A DNA stretch of 64,000 nt, taken from Amaranthus tricolor (Eukaryota > Streptophyta > Magnoliopsida > Caryophyllales > Amaranthaceae). The translations under genes and the position numbers were made by a program. The notes under the pieces are model-generated. The model was not told the DNA's origin and ran no database searches. It saw only the letters and a program-made list of their open reading frames with translations. Where the stretch lies: positions 16,901,267 to 16,965,266 of the forward strand of contig NC_080051.1 in the NCBI RefSeq assembly GCF_026212465.1. Reading direction: 5' to 3'. This document shows positions 9,004 through 21,800 of this stretch, one piece after another; position 1 is the stretch's first letter, and every line of letters begins with the position of its first letter.

Positions 9004-12000
9004 ATGAGGTATAATACCCATTTCATCTTTTGATTTTGCACATTGCGTATAATATTTACTAAAATGCTTCAATTTCTGTGCGTTATGTTTCCTAAATTTT
9101 GTTGCCATTGACTGTTGATTGACGAAAATTTACTGGATTTTCAACTTTTGATAAAAGCTTAGTACGCAGTAGGATTTATGGTTCGAATTATAATTATTGT
9201 TACATTGTTGATAGGATTGCGTTTAGCGTTTTTAGATTTCTTATTCAACTAGCTCTTTACGGTTTTGTAGAATTAAAATCTTATAATTTTCTATAAATTG
9301 ATATTACATCTAGAGTTCCATGAGAACCTCTTATATGGACCCGATGCACCCTAAAATAGTACTAACCTTAAAATGCTAGTGTTTTTGTGGAGTGGAGATT
9401 TAAAGAGTGTGCGTTGGTGGGAAGGAGATTAAGGAAAGGAGTGTTGTACGGTAAAATCAGGGTGCACTAAGTCTGTATAAGACTTTGACACTCTAGTATC
9501 GGTGACACATTACGTGTTGGGTGGCTGAGGTGACGAGCTGCAGTACTTGGTTGCATTAAGCAAGGGGAGAGGATCAGAGGAAACACGAGGTATAATGGAG
9601 CCCTTAACCTGTCTTCCTCCCCTGTGGATTATTGCTAGTATATATATTACGTTAAGGATATTATTGTAGTTGCACTGGACACTGGTGCATGTGTTGGTCT
9701 TTTTCTTATTCACATGGACTTGCTTTTGTAGATTATGCAACATTACTTGGCGACAACTTTATTATAAATTCTTTTTAGCTACTTACATAGGGTCATTCCA
9801 TGATTTTTATTGGATCGATACTTGCATGCGGAATTTTAAAATGAATAGTAGGCTAGCTGTTCTTTTTATTATTGACATGGGCTGATGTTATGCTTAATTA
9901 TGCTGAATTCTTAATATTATGATTTTCTATTATTGAAGTGAGCTGGAAGGAAATGAATGGTTTGTCTTTTTTTTTGTTTTTTTGGTTTTATGTGTAACTT
10001 GCAAAATTGTCAAATAACACTTATACAATGATGTTAAAATCCTTAAAAGAAAATCATAATATTACGATTCTTTCCTCAGTCATCTTAGTACACAATGAGA
10101 TTGCTTGAGCTTTTGAGATGCCGCAAACGATTTCTAGTTCTTCATGCAATCCAAGCTTGTCATTCTTAGGGGCTTCCAACATCGAAATTAGTCTATCAAC
10201 ATCGAAAGTAGTCTATCAACATGTGCAATTCTCCCATATTTTGTTTGTTAATATCACCAATTAATTTTGTATTTATAGATGACTATTGACTAAATTCTAC
10301 TATATTAGTAATGATCCAAATTAACTTCTAAGTGGCCGTTGATTAGGAATCCTACCGTATTTTTTGTGGCATTTTTAGGGACAGTTAGGCAATCATCTTT
10401 TAATTTTTTTGATTTTTTTTTTGCTATTATCACAGTCATAAAGAGACAAAGAAAAAGCATGTGTTGAAAATATTTTCCACCATATGATGATCTTGAGGTG
10501 ATCTATACTAATAATAGAATAATGGGTTCAAAAGTCTTACTTCCGACTGATAGGGATGATAAAGAGGCAATGTAAGATAACATTCAAGAAATAACATAAG
10601 GTGCCTATTGAAGTGTAAGAAACTAACAACAGGGGTGTGGATGAGACTTTTTTTAAGAATACTACTAAAAGGCCCGGATGAACAAAGAGATTCAAAGCAT
10701 GCAAAAAAGTTTAGAAACTATGATAGAGAAAATAATTGGAGGTAGCAATGTGCAAGTTGATAAATTGGTTTTGATGTTGAAAGCCCCTAAGAATGTTAAG
10801 TTTTGATTGTGTGAAGAACTGGAATGGTTCATGGTATCTCGATAGCTCAAGCAATAAATTAGATCCAGAACAAGATCGTAATATTATGATTTTAACATTA
10901 TTGTAAAAGTTATTTGACAATTTTGCAAGTTACAAACATAAAACAAAAAATAAAATCCAAAGACTAATGATATTTTGTGTTTACTATGACTGCCACTCTA
11001 AACATCTCAGTAACTGTTTCATTTGAGGGTATAAAGTTATCATATATAAATGCCAAACCATAAGAAAATTTACTCCAAGAATAATTTCCCCCATTACCCT
11101 TGTACTATTTCAGCTCCAAAATCTCCCATCCTCCCTCCCCAACCCCCCCAACCTATTACTATGAATATAGGCATGACATACGAAGCCCAATTGAGGTGAG
11201 ACTTAAGGCAAAACATTTGTTTTAATGGATGAAACTTAACCCTTGCCATGTCTTCATTAATGATTCGTTGGCAGTTCGATTGACCCCAATTATATATTTT
11301 GCTCGTCAGCATGTTGTTTCTCCTAGCTATCAAAATTTGCCAAGTTGCTGAATTTCCCAGACTAACAGCAGAGCTTCATCTTTTTGAAAACCTCCAACTA
11401 TGGTGGAAAACATCTTTGGAGGTATAGAGAAGAAACATTGTTTATGGTAGTGGCAGTCCATTGTGAATTCTTAATGTTTCGTGATTAAGAGTATTGGTCT
11501 ATCTTTTTTAATTATTGTTTTCCTTTTTTCTTTTAACGTTATTGTCTTCATTAACTATTTAATTCTTTGTTACTTATCCATTGTTAATATTATGTTATGC
11601 AAGTGTGTAATCTAAAGGGGAAATCAGACCTTTAACGTAATTTCTTACTCCTTGTTGGTTAATGGTACTAAAGGGTTAGGGGAATCTGTTTGTGTTGATT
11701 TTGATGAACTTTGCTATGCATTCTTATTCCCAATCTTGTTTTTTCTTCATAATTTCCCATTACCACCATAAACCTTGTCTAAGAATAATCTTGGCTAAAT
11801 TACATTAGATTTCCAATTCCTACCTTTTAATACATACAGACCGTTAAATTATTATGTTTTTCATTATTGGATCTGAGTGGAACTGATCAGAAATTCAACC
11901 CTGTTTATTACCTTCCTTACAGCCAATGGGTACTGTACTGCTTTTATATTTTGTTAATATCTTATATGTTTCTTGATTTTGATGATAAGGACCAAGGAGC

Positions 12001-14792
12001 CTCAAAAGCTAGCTCAGAAAAGAAAACAGTATGGGGCAATCTTTATGGCAAACAACTCTACCAGGGAAGAATGCTTTAAAAGGGAAATCTTTGGTTTTCC
12101 ATATGACCATGCTGACTTTGTGATGGGAGTTAAGACTGGGATGCTTTTGTTTCTCTATGATTTCGAAGATAAAAAGTTGTATGGAGTTTTTGAGGCGGAT
12201 TCAGATGGTGCTATGAATATAATACCAAATGCTTACAGCTCAATATCACACCAGAAGTTTCCAGCACAGGTGCCTTATGTTTCATGTTTTCTCCTCATTT
12301 CCAACATCATGCTTATAAATTAGACGAATCCTCTTTTTTTTTTGTTTTTTTTTTTGTCTTACAAACATATAATTATTGTTTATCCCATTCTAGGTATGCT
12401 TCAGTACACTTTGGCACTGTGATCCTCTTCCTGAGCATGCTTTTCGCGATGCAATCAAGGAAAATTACTATGCACCTTTCAAATTTAATTTTAGTTTGTC
12501 TAGAGATCAGGTAGTCTCTCTCTCTCGGCTCAAATTTTATTATCACGGTCTTTATTTGATGCCTCTGTGAAGAAAACTCCTTGTTTTTGATTGCTAATGG
12601 TCATTTGTTGCTGCCAATTTCTTTTTGGACCAATATGCTTCATGCCCATAATTCTATTGTGGGGGAAAAGGTTGGATGAGCTGTACATGGAAATGTCAAA
12701 TGGGAGAGCTTGTTATTCATGCTTTGGAATGACAAAAGTTCCAAATGACGGTTCTCCCTTGAGTATCCCATTTATCAGAGTTACCTTCTGAAATATGGTG
12801 ACAATCCCTTCAATATTGAGCACTTATACCAATGGCTCCCCTTCAAGTTCCCTGTTCTTTGCTTTTCTTTTTTTAAATTATAAGGAATGTTACCACATGA
12901 TTTGTGCGTTGGTATTTATTGTCAGCTTCTTTTTGACAAAGGAAGTTTGTTGTGTGTCTTTGGGGTTCTCTATTCATCACAGTTCTGCGGATCGAAGGTA
13001 TTCTTATAATTGCTAATGAGAGAAGGGGTTGGTGAATGATCTGAGTACTATACAAGCATTGCTATCTCATTTTGAGAGATGAAAAGAAATATCATTGGTT
13101 GAAAGTATTTGTAGTAGTCAATTTATTTTGACAAAGCACTGAAAATGAACCCTTCCATTATAGCTCTATCAAAAAACCACTTACCAAACTTACCAAAATT
13201 TTTAAGTTGTTTACTGATGAAGTGGGTTCGATTGTGTACTTGGGTGGAGCGTTGCTGGGAAGTTTGTGAACTTCTGTTTTGCTCCAAAATCTAATATATT
13301 TGGCTGAAACGCAGAGATACGATATGAAATCTCTCCAACTTCATGTGTTTACATGGTGTTAAGGCAACTATACCTATACACTCCCTTACTTTCTGGAACT
13401 TTCTTGTTTATTTCATTTGTGCCTGTACTTATTGATAATGTCATTGTCTGTCATAAGAGACTTAGAGGTTTTTCATTTTTTGGTAATGGATGCTTGTATG
13501 CTATTGTGCATCCTTCACCAGTATATGAACTAGAAGTTATTTAATTTGTCTCTTTGTTTTTTCTTTTCTTGCAGGTAAGAAGGCTTCTCTCGTTGTTTGA
13601 GGAAAGAATGATCAAGACCCCTACTTTTCCTATTAGGGAAAGACAAGATCAGAGAAGCATCCAAATGGAAAAATATATGGCTGTAGCTCATTGTGGCTCT
13701 CCGGAAAATTCAGAATTTATCAAAAAGTCAATATCAGAATTGCAAGAATTAATTTCACAAAAGCAAAAATCAATTCAAGAAATGCGAAATCAGATTGAAG
13801 AGTCGATACAAGTAAAGAAGGATTATCTAGATGCGTGTGAGCATGTGGTTGTAGCACACCAGGGTTCTCTGGTAATTTCAGAATCAATGAAAGAGTCAAT
13901 ATCAGAGTTGCAAGACTCAGATTTAGGAAAGGAAGTTCCAGAAATGCAAGATCCGATACAAGAATCTACACCAGAAAATTTGGGCAGCATAGATGTTTCT
14001 GAACATGAAAAAATTACCGCTCACCATGAAGACTACATACCATTGTGTTCTATAGAACCTGATAAGTTTGAGGACCCTTCTAAAGACCCTTTGAAGGAGT
14101 CAATGATAGATTTGCAAGATTCAAATTCAGAAAAGCAAGTTCCAGAAACACAAGATCCAATTCAAGAGTCTAAATCAGAAAAGCTGGGCAGCATAGATGC
14201 TTCTGAGCATGATCAATTTCCTGGTCACCTTGACGACTACATACCGTTGCCTTCTATAGAACCTGATGAGTTTGAAGACCCATCTAATGTATTTCACGGG
14301 AATGCAGGTCCATTTACTAAAGTTGGTGGTTTCCTCAATCCAGTTGCATGGTCTTCAGGGAATCATAGCAGCTTCGGAGAAGATAAAAAGCAGACTGATT
14401 GTAGTACGAAGCATCTTGAATATTCAGAATGTTCAGAAGTAACTAGCTTTTCTTCTGGTTCTACGAGAAACATTGGAGTTTGCCACAACGTAATTGATGA
14501 TTCCAGTGACATTCGGTCTCAGGGGATGTACTCAGATTGTTCAATGAACAGAACAAGCACATTCCAACGATTGTCAGGGCTTGGAGAAGTGAAGGCAGAA
14601 GAACATTCTTGTCATGGTGGTATTAAGGTGGACAGTTGTAAGGAGATCATGCAAGGATTGGACATTAGATGCAAAATGTGGAACCGGAAAAGAAGTTCTG
14701 AGAATGTTTCTCAATCTAGGGTCAGTGTGTTTTCTCGAATGAGAACCAGTGATGGAACGCCTTGGAAGAGAAATCAAAAGAACTGTAGCTAG
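9004..14792 (+). CDS. DCD (Development and Cell Death) domain protein
   Basis: Four coding exons give 539 aa: 9004-9008 (ATGAG only), 11990-12269, 12394-12510 and 13575-14792. The phases fit exactly: exon 1 plus exon 2 gives 95 codons, exon 3 gives 39. The DCD domain lies at about residues 15-135, with the family blocks YGAIFMANNSTREECFKREI, a GMLLFLYDF strand, LYGVFEADSDG and the FPAQV...LPEHAFRDAI region. DCD proteins are plant-specific and linked to stress and cell-death responses; this one has no Kelch or NRP-type N-terminus. The C-terminal 400 aa are hydrophilic, Ser/Glu-rich and partly coiled coil, and contain a tandem duplication (see separate entry). The 5-nt coding part of exon 1 and the 2.98-kb first intron are unusual. 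Exon 1 is inferred from the splice sites and frame and is the least certain part. Confidence 0.85.
9970..10960. mobile_element. Non-autonomous foldback element with ~240-bp imperfect inverted repeats (DCD intron 1)
   Basis: About 9980-10235 is inversely repeated at about 10722-10955. Shared blocks include GTAACTTGCAAAATTGTCAAA, AAAATCATAATATTACGAT, TTGCTTGAGCT and CATTCTTAGGGGCTTTCAACATC. The central 480 bp have no recognisable coding sequence. It sits wholly inside the long first intron of the DCD gene. The superfamily is not recognised and no clear target duplication was seen. Confidence 0.75.
13885..14287 (+). repeat. In-frame tandem duplication in the DCD protein tail
   Basis: Two adjacent copies of about 66 codons encode similar peptides. 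Each contains MQDPIQES/TQDPIQES, LGSID.SEH, an H..DYIPL.SIEPD motif and FEDPS. Copy 1 runs about 13890-14085 and copy 2 about 14088-14285. The reading frame is kept, and the copies differ at many positions, so the duplication is not very recent. Confidence 0.85.
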
Positions 14793-14846
14793 TGATTACA
14801 GACCATGGATGTTTAAGAAATATCAAGTCATTGGAATTTTAACGGG

Positions 14847-15153
14847 CCCGTTTGATAATCGGTATTAAATAGTAGGAATGAGAATAATTTATTGTGTAAA
14901 TTTTCATATATGTATCATGTCATTCTCATGGCACATGAAAGTTTGATTATTAAAAAGTTTTTGTTCACAATTTTCCATTATTACTTAAAATCATATTTTC
15001 AAATGGTAATGCATTAAAATAAATTTTATAAAAAAAGATAAAATTTTAAATGAAAATAAACATGATTATTAAACTTGTTAATAGATATTCCTACTAAAAT
15101 TATATTATTTTTTCATTACTATTTTCACCCTTTAATACTGATTACCAAATGGG
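14847..15153. mobile_element. MITE with CCCGTTTGATAATCGGTATT ends, just downstream of the DCD gene
   Basis: The left end CCCGTTTGATAATCGGTATTAAA (14847-14869) matches, inverted, the right end TTTAATACTGATTACCAAATGGG (15131-15153), with four mismatches in 23. The interior is AT-rich and non-coding, and the length is about 307 bp. It begins about 55 bases after the DCD stop codon, so it probably contributes to the 3'UTR or polyadenylation region. The superfamily (hAT or Harbinger type) is uncertain. Confidence 0.75.
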
Positions 15154-16073
15154 TAGAAATGCAAGAGTTATAATGTGCACTTAAAACAATGGAGTGTATA
15201 TTTTTTAGAGTTCAGGGAGCATCGGGCTATAAGGTTGTAACATAAAAGCGCAAAATGCAAAACACAAGACATTCCCTTATATTGCCTTTCGGATCGTTCG
15301 TAGCGGAACCATAAAGATTCGCGATTTGGATCGTTGTTGACCATGTATACGTTTGCTAGAGTCAAAGTCCTTCTAAACCGCTCAAAGGATGATGTGATTT
15401 GAAGAGAAAAAGAGAAACTAAACCCTAAAATAAATTACAAAAGAAAATAAAGAGAATTAGACAAATAGGAGAAAGATAAACTAACTAAACCCTAATTCTT
15501 TGGTTATATACTTCAAGCTTTTGGTACCAAAAAAACGTACACGTTCTTTAATTTTGATCTGATATAATGTCTGTACAAAATAGGTAATTTAGTTATTTTA
15601 ATAATTTTTTTATAGCACAATTATTAATCATTCAGATACAAAAAGGTATTTAATAATCATATTAAAAAATTTATATACTCGATCAAAGTAGACATTTTAT
15701 TTATAATGTAAATTATTGAAAATTTACATTCAATGCAACAATAGAAAAAATAAATTTAATATATATAAAGATATTTTATTTTATAAGAAGTCCATTTAAA
15801 TTATGTATATGAAGAAGCAAAAGAGAAAACAACATTTACACTCTAGAGCCATTGATAGTAATTGAGCAAATAAAAAGACAATATTTAATTTAAAAATAAT
15901 TGAGCAAATAAAAACACAATATATAATTAAGGAATAAGAAAACAATATTTGATTTAAGGAATAATTGAGCAAAGTGACACGTGAATAATAATAGGAATTC
16001 CTCAACTCTAATTATAAAACCGCCACATGTCAAAGCGTTTTTGAATTCGTGTGGATATATATATATATATATT
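15154..16073. other. Intergenic spacer with short TTGAGCAAATAAAAA repeats
   Basis: No convincing gene is seen. Between 15857 and 15975 the motif AATTGAGCAAATAAAAA(G/C)ACAATAT is repeated imperfectly about three times. An AAACCCTAA telobox-like motif occurs at 15420 and 15487. A TA run (16053-16072) abuts the next foldback element. Confidence 0.5.
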
Positions 16074-16326
16074 GGAGGGATCCATTGAGAAGGGTTAGAA
16101 GGACTCTACACCCTTAATTTCACTAAAACAAAAAAATCTATGGTCACGATTGAGCCAAAAAGTTATAATTGAAAAAGTAACTATGTTACACAGAAAGGTA
16201 ACTACGAAATAATTTTTAAAATGTTTTTAATTTATAACATAGTATCCTTTTTTGTATATATAGTAACCAAACAAAATCAAACAAAAATCCTTCTCACCCT
16301 TCTCATTTTAAAATCCTTCTTATTTG

Positions 16327-16414
<88 letters not shown>

Positions 16415-16676
16415 ATCAAATAAGAAAGATTTTAAAATGAGAAGGGTGAGAAGGATTTTTGTTTGGTTAATATATATACAAAAAAGCATACTATGTTATA
16501 AATTAAGAATATTTTAAAAATTATTTCATAGTTATCACTCTATGTAACATAGTTACTTTTACAGTTATGAGTTTTTTGCTCAATCGTGACCATAGATTTT
16601 TTTTATTTTAGTGAAATCAAGGGGTAGAGTCCTTCTTACCCTTCTCATTTTCAACCCCTACTCAATGGATCCCTCC
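16074..16676. mobile_element. Near-perfect foldback (long-TIR) element centred on a TA microsatellite
   Basis: The left half (16074-16328) is repeated inversely in the right half (about 16412-16676). Matching blocks include GGAGGGATCCATTGAG at the tips, ATCTATGGTCACGATTGAG, TAACATAGT and CCTTCTCACCCTTCTCATTT. The arms are about 255-265 bp with roughly 90% identity by eye. The loop is a (TA)n tract at 16329-16411. The flanks are also TA-rich, consistent with insertion at TA, though the duplication cannot be proved. No coding capacity. Confidence 0.9.
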
Positions 16677-16739
16677 CCTATATATAGTAGAAGTTCAAGT
16701 AAAAACCATCCTTATAATAAAATCGTGAAATCCAATTTG

Positions 16740-17070
16740 CCTGACATAAAAGTGTTATTTTTTTATTTTTTTTTTTACTAAAATGATGTTACTTTTAGGC
16801 AAAAAAATTGTTACTTTTTTTATAAAAAAATGATACTTTTAGGCAAATAAGTGTTATTTTAAGAAAAAAATTCTGGAAAAAAATCACAAAAAGGTGTTAC
16901 TTTTTACATAAAAAGTTGTTACTTTTCGAAAAACATGTGTTACTTTGTATTTATATTTTTTTTTCAAAGTAACACTTTTTTTGGCTAAAAAGTACAAGAT
17001 TTTTTTAAAGACAAAAATAACATTTTTGTGTGCAAAAGTAAAACATTTTCTGTGAAAAAATAACACATTT
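16740..17070. repeat. Degenerate array of TGTTACTTTT units
   Basis: GTGTTACTTTTTAGGCAAAA-like units recur about every 20-25 bases, at first in one orientation and then (from about 16965) inverted as AAAGTAACACTTTT. The array is AT-rich and non-coding. A second TA tract follows at 17143-17170. Confidence 0.6.
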
Positions 17071-17138
17071 TTTATCAGAGAAATTATTTCTCACGGTTAT
17101 CATATTAACTTGATTCTCACTGGAACTTGACCTCTCTA

Positions 17139-17173
<35 letters not shown>

Positions 17174-17557
17174 ATACTATGATAGAAAAAGGCATATGCA
17201 TCATGGTAAACAATGACTAAACATTGACCATCAACATAAAGATTGAACAAGAGGAAACGTTTCCCATTAGTTGTTTTACACAACCAAAAGCTAGAATACC
17301 ATTAAAAAGCAATAATTAATTTGGACAGATAAAAAGTTGGTTTCCGAAACTATTAAAACACCCGAGATTAACCAAAAAATCATCCAAAACTTATGGATGA
17401 ACACGGCAGAGGATGCAAACCAGGGAGGAATGCTTCATAAGTGTTTCTGTTGATTTTGTTTGAAGAAATCTTCTTAATGATGATGGATTTACAAATCTCA
17501 AATGTAGAATACATGTCTATCTACTTCTCGCAGCTTCAAATTGTCTGACAAGAGAGA

Positions 17558-17623
17558 TTATAACATCCTTTGGATGAATTCACCATATGACTTATGCAAT
17601 TTGAAGTCTAGAAGATGCTGCAC
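17558..17623 (-). CDS. Possible isolated terminal exon (22 aa)
   Basis: On the - strand an acceptor (TTTTGCAAAATTCAG) is followed by an open stretch encoding VQHLLDFKLHKSYGEFIQRM, one Leu and a TAA stop. I do not recognise the peptide. No partner exon is evident: the sequence to the right is the copia element at 17771-22120, which could have separated it from the rest of a gene. It could equally be chance. Confidence 0.2.
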   Translation of the reverse strand: MQHLLDFKLHKSYGEFIQRML

Positions 17624-17770
17624 CTGAATTTTGCAAACAAAACAAGATACAAGGTCGGGTCATAATGAAGCATAGCACGATACATAAAAACTCCTTTCTA
17701 ATATTTAACTTGTTGCTAAACCAATTTCAACTCTTTACTATTCCTATCGAGGGTCTTGCAGTCCATCTTC

Positions 17771-17982
17771 TGTAGGCATATATTATTCATATATTTAGAG
17801 AATATTATAGAATATTATGATTTATAATTATTCCATAGAATATTTTGTTTTCTTATTTACTCCTCTTAATTCTTGTATAAATACGGGCTATTATTGCTCT
17901 GGTTAATTAATACAAACCAAGTATTCAAAACCCCTAACACTAATGTCGTACTTTTATTATTTTCGCATTATGATATTCTACA
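17771..17982 (+). repeat. 5' LTR of the copia element at 17.8 kb
   Basis: It starts TGTAGGCATATATTATTC and ends TTCTACA directly before the primer-binding site. The first 160 bases are repeated at 21971-22120 with frequent differences, including an extra ATAGAATATT in this copy. The last 50 bases have no counterpart in the 3' copy. Confidence 0.8.
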
Positions 17983-18889
17983 TGGTATCAGAGCCAAATG
18001 ATATTATCCCAGCCCACCATATCAGGTTCATCATCTACAGAAGAAAAAAGCACTTACCTATAATGGAAATTGGAATCCGGCATACATCACCGAACCCTTT
18101 GTCGCAACTGAAGTGGTTAAACACCGACAAAGAGGTATCTACCACCGGTGTCTTATTACCCAAAATTAAAAACCAAATCCCTAAACCAAGATCCAGAATA
18201 TCGAAAGACCAAATACCCAGAAAATCAAAGCAACAAAAAACCCGACCCATTTTCTTCCTTTGCCGGATGGGAAATGGCCTTTTGAATCAGAGAACAAGTT
18301 GGATGGCCGCCTCCAAGGTACCGAAGATCTGAACCGGTGGCAAGACACATCATGCTACCTTGTTTTCGAATGCCTACCCACCAACTGGATTGAAAACATG
18401 GAAGGAGAAACCATAGACAATGGAAAACATAAGGAAGGAGAGAGAAAATTAAGTGGTGGGTGAAGGAGAAAAAGAGTTACGAAGAATGGCTCGGGATAAG
18501 AGAGATGAAATTACCATTTTCAAAGAAAATGATTTAGCCCAGCAACTCAAATGTATAAGGGAGGAGAGAGAAAATTTGACTCAAGGGGAAGGAAAAAGCA
18601 AATTAAAATCAGCCTTTTTGTTTATGGAGGCATTCACGGATCTATTTATCCTAAACCCTTCCATTTACCCACAACAAACCCATGGGCAAGCCCATTCCAT
18701 TTCCTTAAAGCCAATGCAGCAAGTTTGGGCTCCCATTGCAAACCAACTCAATCCTCTTGGATCTTTGATTGTTGGGCACAGACACCATGACTTATGATCC
18801 CTCTGATATTATTTCTCCTTCCTACACACACCAAACGCATATTCAAATGGCCAACGGGAACGTGTTAATGCTACCCAGGCTGGGACTAC

Positions 18890-21800
18890 TGATATTTCTC
18901 CCTCTCTACATTTGAAAAATTGTCTCCTCGTTCCTAATCTTTCTCATAAATTACTTTCTGTTAGTCAATTAACTAAAGAGCTTAATTGCACTGTTCTTTT
19001 GTCTTCGACTGATTGTGTTATATAGGATGCTCAGACAGGAAAGATCATCGGTCGTGATACTAAAAGGGGAGGCTTGTACTATGTGGATGAGGTGACTCAA
19101 AAGGGTTACACTTTGCTTGCTCATGGGTCACCCGATCATCAAATGTGGATGTGGCATAGTCGTCTTGGTCATCCTTCATTGGGGTATTTGAAATGTCTTT
19201 TTCCGATCTCTTAATAATTGTAATGCACCTCTGGATTGTGAGGCATGTGTCCTAGCAAAGATTCATAAGCACACTTATTTTCCGAGTCTGACTCACAGTA
19301 TAAAACCGTTTGCTTTGATTCATTCTGATGTTTGGGGTCTAGCTCCTGAATCTAATACACATGGGCTTTCGTACTTTATTTTGTTTGTGGATGATTGTAC
19401 TCGCATGAGTTGGGTGTACTTCTTGAAACATAAATCTGAGGTCTTCGATGTTTTTGTGAAATTATATAACATACTCATAACTCAATTCCAAGCTCAACCT
19501 CAAATTCTCCGGTCAGACAATGGGGGGAAAACATAAACTTGGACATGAAACACCTCATCTCAACTCATGGCTTAATTCATCAGACCACTTGCCCAAACAA
19601 TCCACAACAGAACGGGGTTGCTGAGTGAAAAAACCGCATACTCCTTGAGATAACCCGAGCACTTATGTTTGAAGCTCATGTCCTAGCTCATTTTTGGCCA
19701 GAAGAAGTTGCCACTGCTACTTACCTAACTAATCGCCTTCCCACAAAAGCTCTCCACTTCAAAACTCCATTGGAAACACTTCAAACCCATACTACTATTC
19801 CATCTTCTCATTCCCTACCTCCTTGTATATTTGGTTGGGTTGTATATGTTCACCTTCCCAAACAAGCTCGGAATAAACTTGAACCTCATATTGGGTATGG
19901 GGTGAATCAGAAAGGCTATCGATGTTTTAATTCAATCCACAACAAACTCTATACCACCATGGACTGCGACTTCTTTGAGAGTTCATACTACTACCCCTAG
20001 CTTAGTCCTCAGGGGGAGACTATGAGTGGTGATGACTTAAGTTGGCTAGTATATCCTACTGTTATCAATCTAGATCCTATAATTGATCATGACCCTACAT
20101 AGCAAATAGGTAATCTCACAACTGTTGCCACTGAAGATATATTACATCCTCCTCCTCAGATTACTTTTGTCATGTCTGAAGCATCTAGGGAGAGGTAATT
20201 CCTAAGCCTTTGTTTGATATTGCTAATGATGTTTCTAATGTTGCGTCACCTCGCAAATATGAGTTGCCCCCAAGGAATACGAGGGGTATTCCTCCAAAGA
20301 GATATGACCCTGAGTTTGAAGCACAGCGATCTCGATACCCCATTAATCAGGATAATGTTAATAATCTTTTCCAATCTGCTGTTGCTTTTAATGCCGCCTT
20401 GTATTCGAGTTTTATACCCCGGAACGATGAAGAAGCACTTCGGAATCCGAAATGGAAGAGGGCTATGGAAGATGAAATATCAGCCCTCAAAAGGAACAAC
20501 AAATGGGAGAAATATAAGTTACCCAAAGGGAAGAAAACAGTAGGCTGTAAATGGGTGTTCTCGATCAAATATCATGCCGATAGGAACATCGAGAGATACA
20601 AAGCCCGACTGGTAGCTTAAGGGTATACTCAGACATACCGGGTAGACTACTCAGAAACTTTTTCCCCGGTTGCCAAAATTGATACAATCAGAGTCCTGTT
20701 CTCAGTAGCTGCAAATAAAGATTGACTGTAATACCAATTCGATGTAAAAAACGCCTTCCTCCATGGTGAAATTGAAGAAGTCTATATCAAAGCACCAACG
20801 GGGTTCTCAGATGAGTATGGATCAAGAGAAGGGTGTAGACTCAAAATAACGTTGTATGGTTTGAAACAATCTCCGCGAGCATGGTTTGGTAGGTTTACTA
20901 CAACAATGAAGAAATTTGGGTACAAGCAAAGCAACTCTGATCACACTTTGTTCTTGAATAAAGAGAAAGGAAGGATTACCTGTTTGATAATCTATGTTGA
21001 CAATATGGTTATCACTGGGAACAATGAAGAAGAGATTAGTAATCTGAAGAAGTTGTTTATGGAGTTCGAAATGAAAGACCTAGGAAACCTGAAATATTTC
21101 CTCGGGATTGAAGTTTTAAGGTCAAAACGAGAAATCTCCATCGATCAAAAGAAGTACATACTTGATCTCCTAGCAGAAAATGGGATGCTTGATTGTAAGC
21201 CAGCTGAAAACCCAATTGTTGCCAACCATAGGCTTCAGACAGTACAAGATGGAAAATTAGCCGATAAAGAACAATATCAAAAGTTGGTGGGAAAACTCAT
21301 CTACCTATCCCATACTAGACCTGATATTTCATATGATGTTGGGGTAGTTAGTAGATTCATGCATCTTCCACAAGTACCACATATGGAAGCAATAATGAGG
21401 ATACTTAGATATTTGAAGGGCACTAGTAGCAGAGGCAATAATGAGGACACTTAGATATTTGAAGGGCACTAGTAGCAGAGGAGTCTTCTTTAGGAAAAAT
21501 GATCATCTTGATCTCATGGCTTACACAAATGCAGACTGGGTAGGAGATCGGGATAGTAGAAAGTCTACCACAGAGTACTTTACCCTAGTAGGAGGGAACC
21601 TAGTCACCTGGAGAAGTAAGAAACAGAAGGTACTAGCTCTATCAAGTGCCGAAGCAGAGTTTAGGGGAATAGCCAAAGGAGTACCAGAGATTTTATGGCT
21701 CAAGAAACTCTTGTGCGAATTGAACTTCCCACCAAAGGAAGCTTGTAATTATTTTGTGATAATCAAGCAGCCATCAACATCTCAGAGAACCCAGTTCAAC

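Noticed and set aside
11094..11333. 79-aa - strand ORF in DCD intron 1
   Set aside because: No recognisable domain, poor codon regularity, and inside an intron.
16221..16415. ORF ending in an (Ile-Tyr)n repeat
   Set aside because: It is a translation of the TA microsatellite in the foldback loop and has no coding significance.
17983..17994. tRNA-like similarity at TGGTATCAGAGC
   Set aside because: This is the retrotransposon primer-binding site complementary to initiator tRNA-Met, not a tRNA gene.
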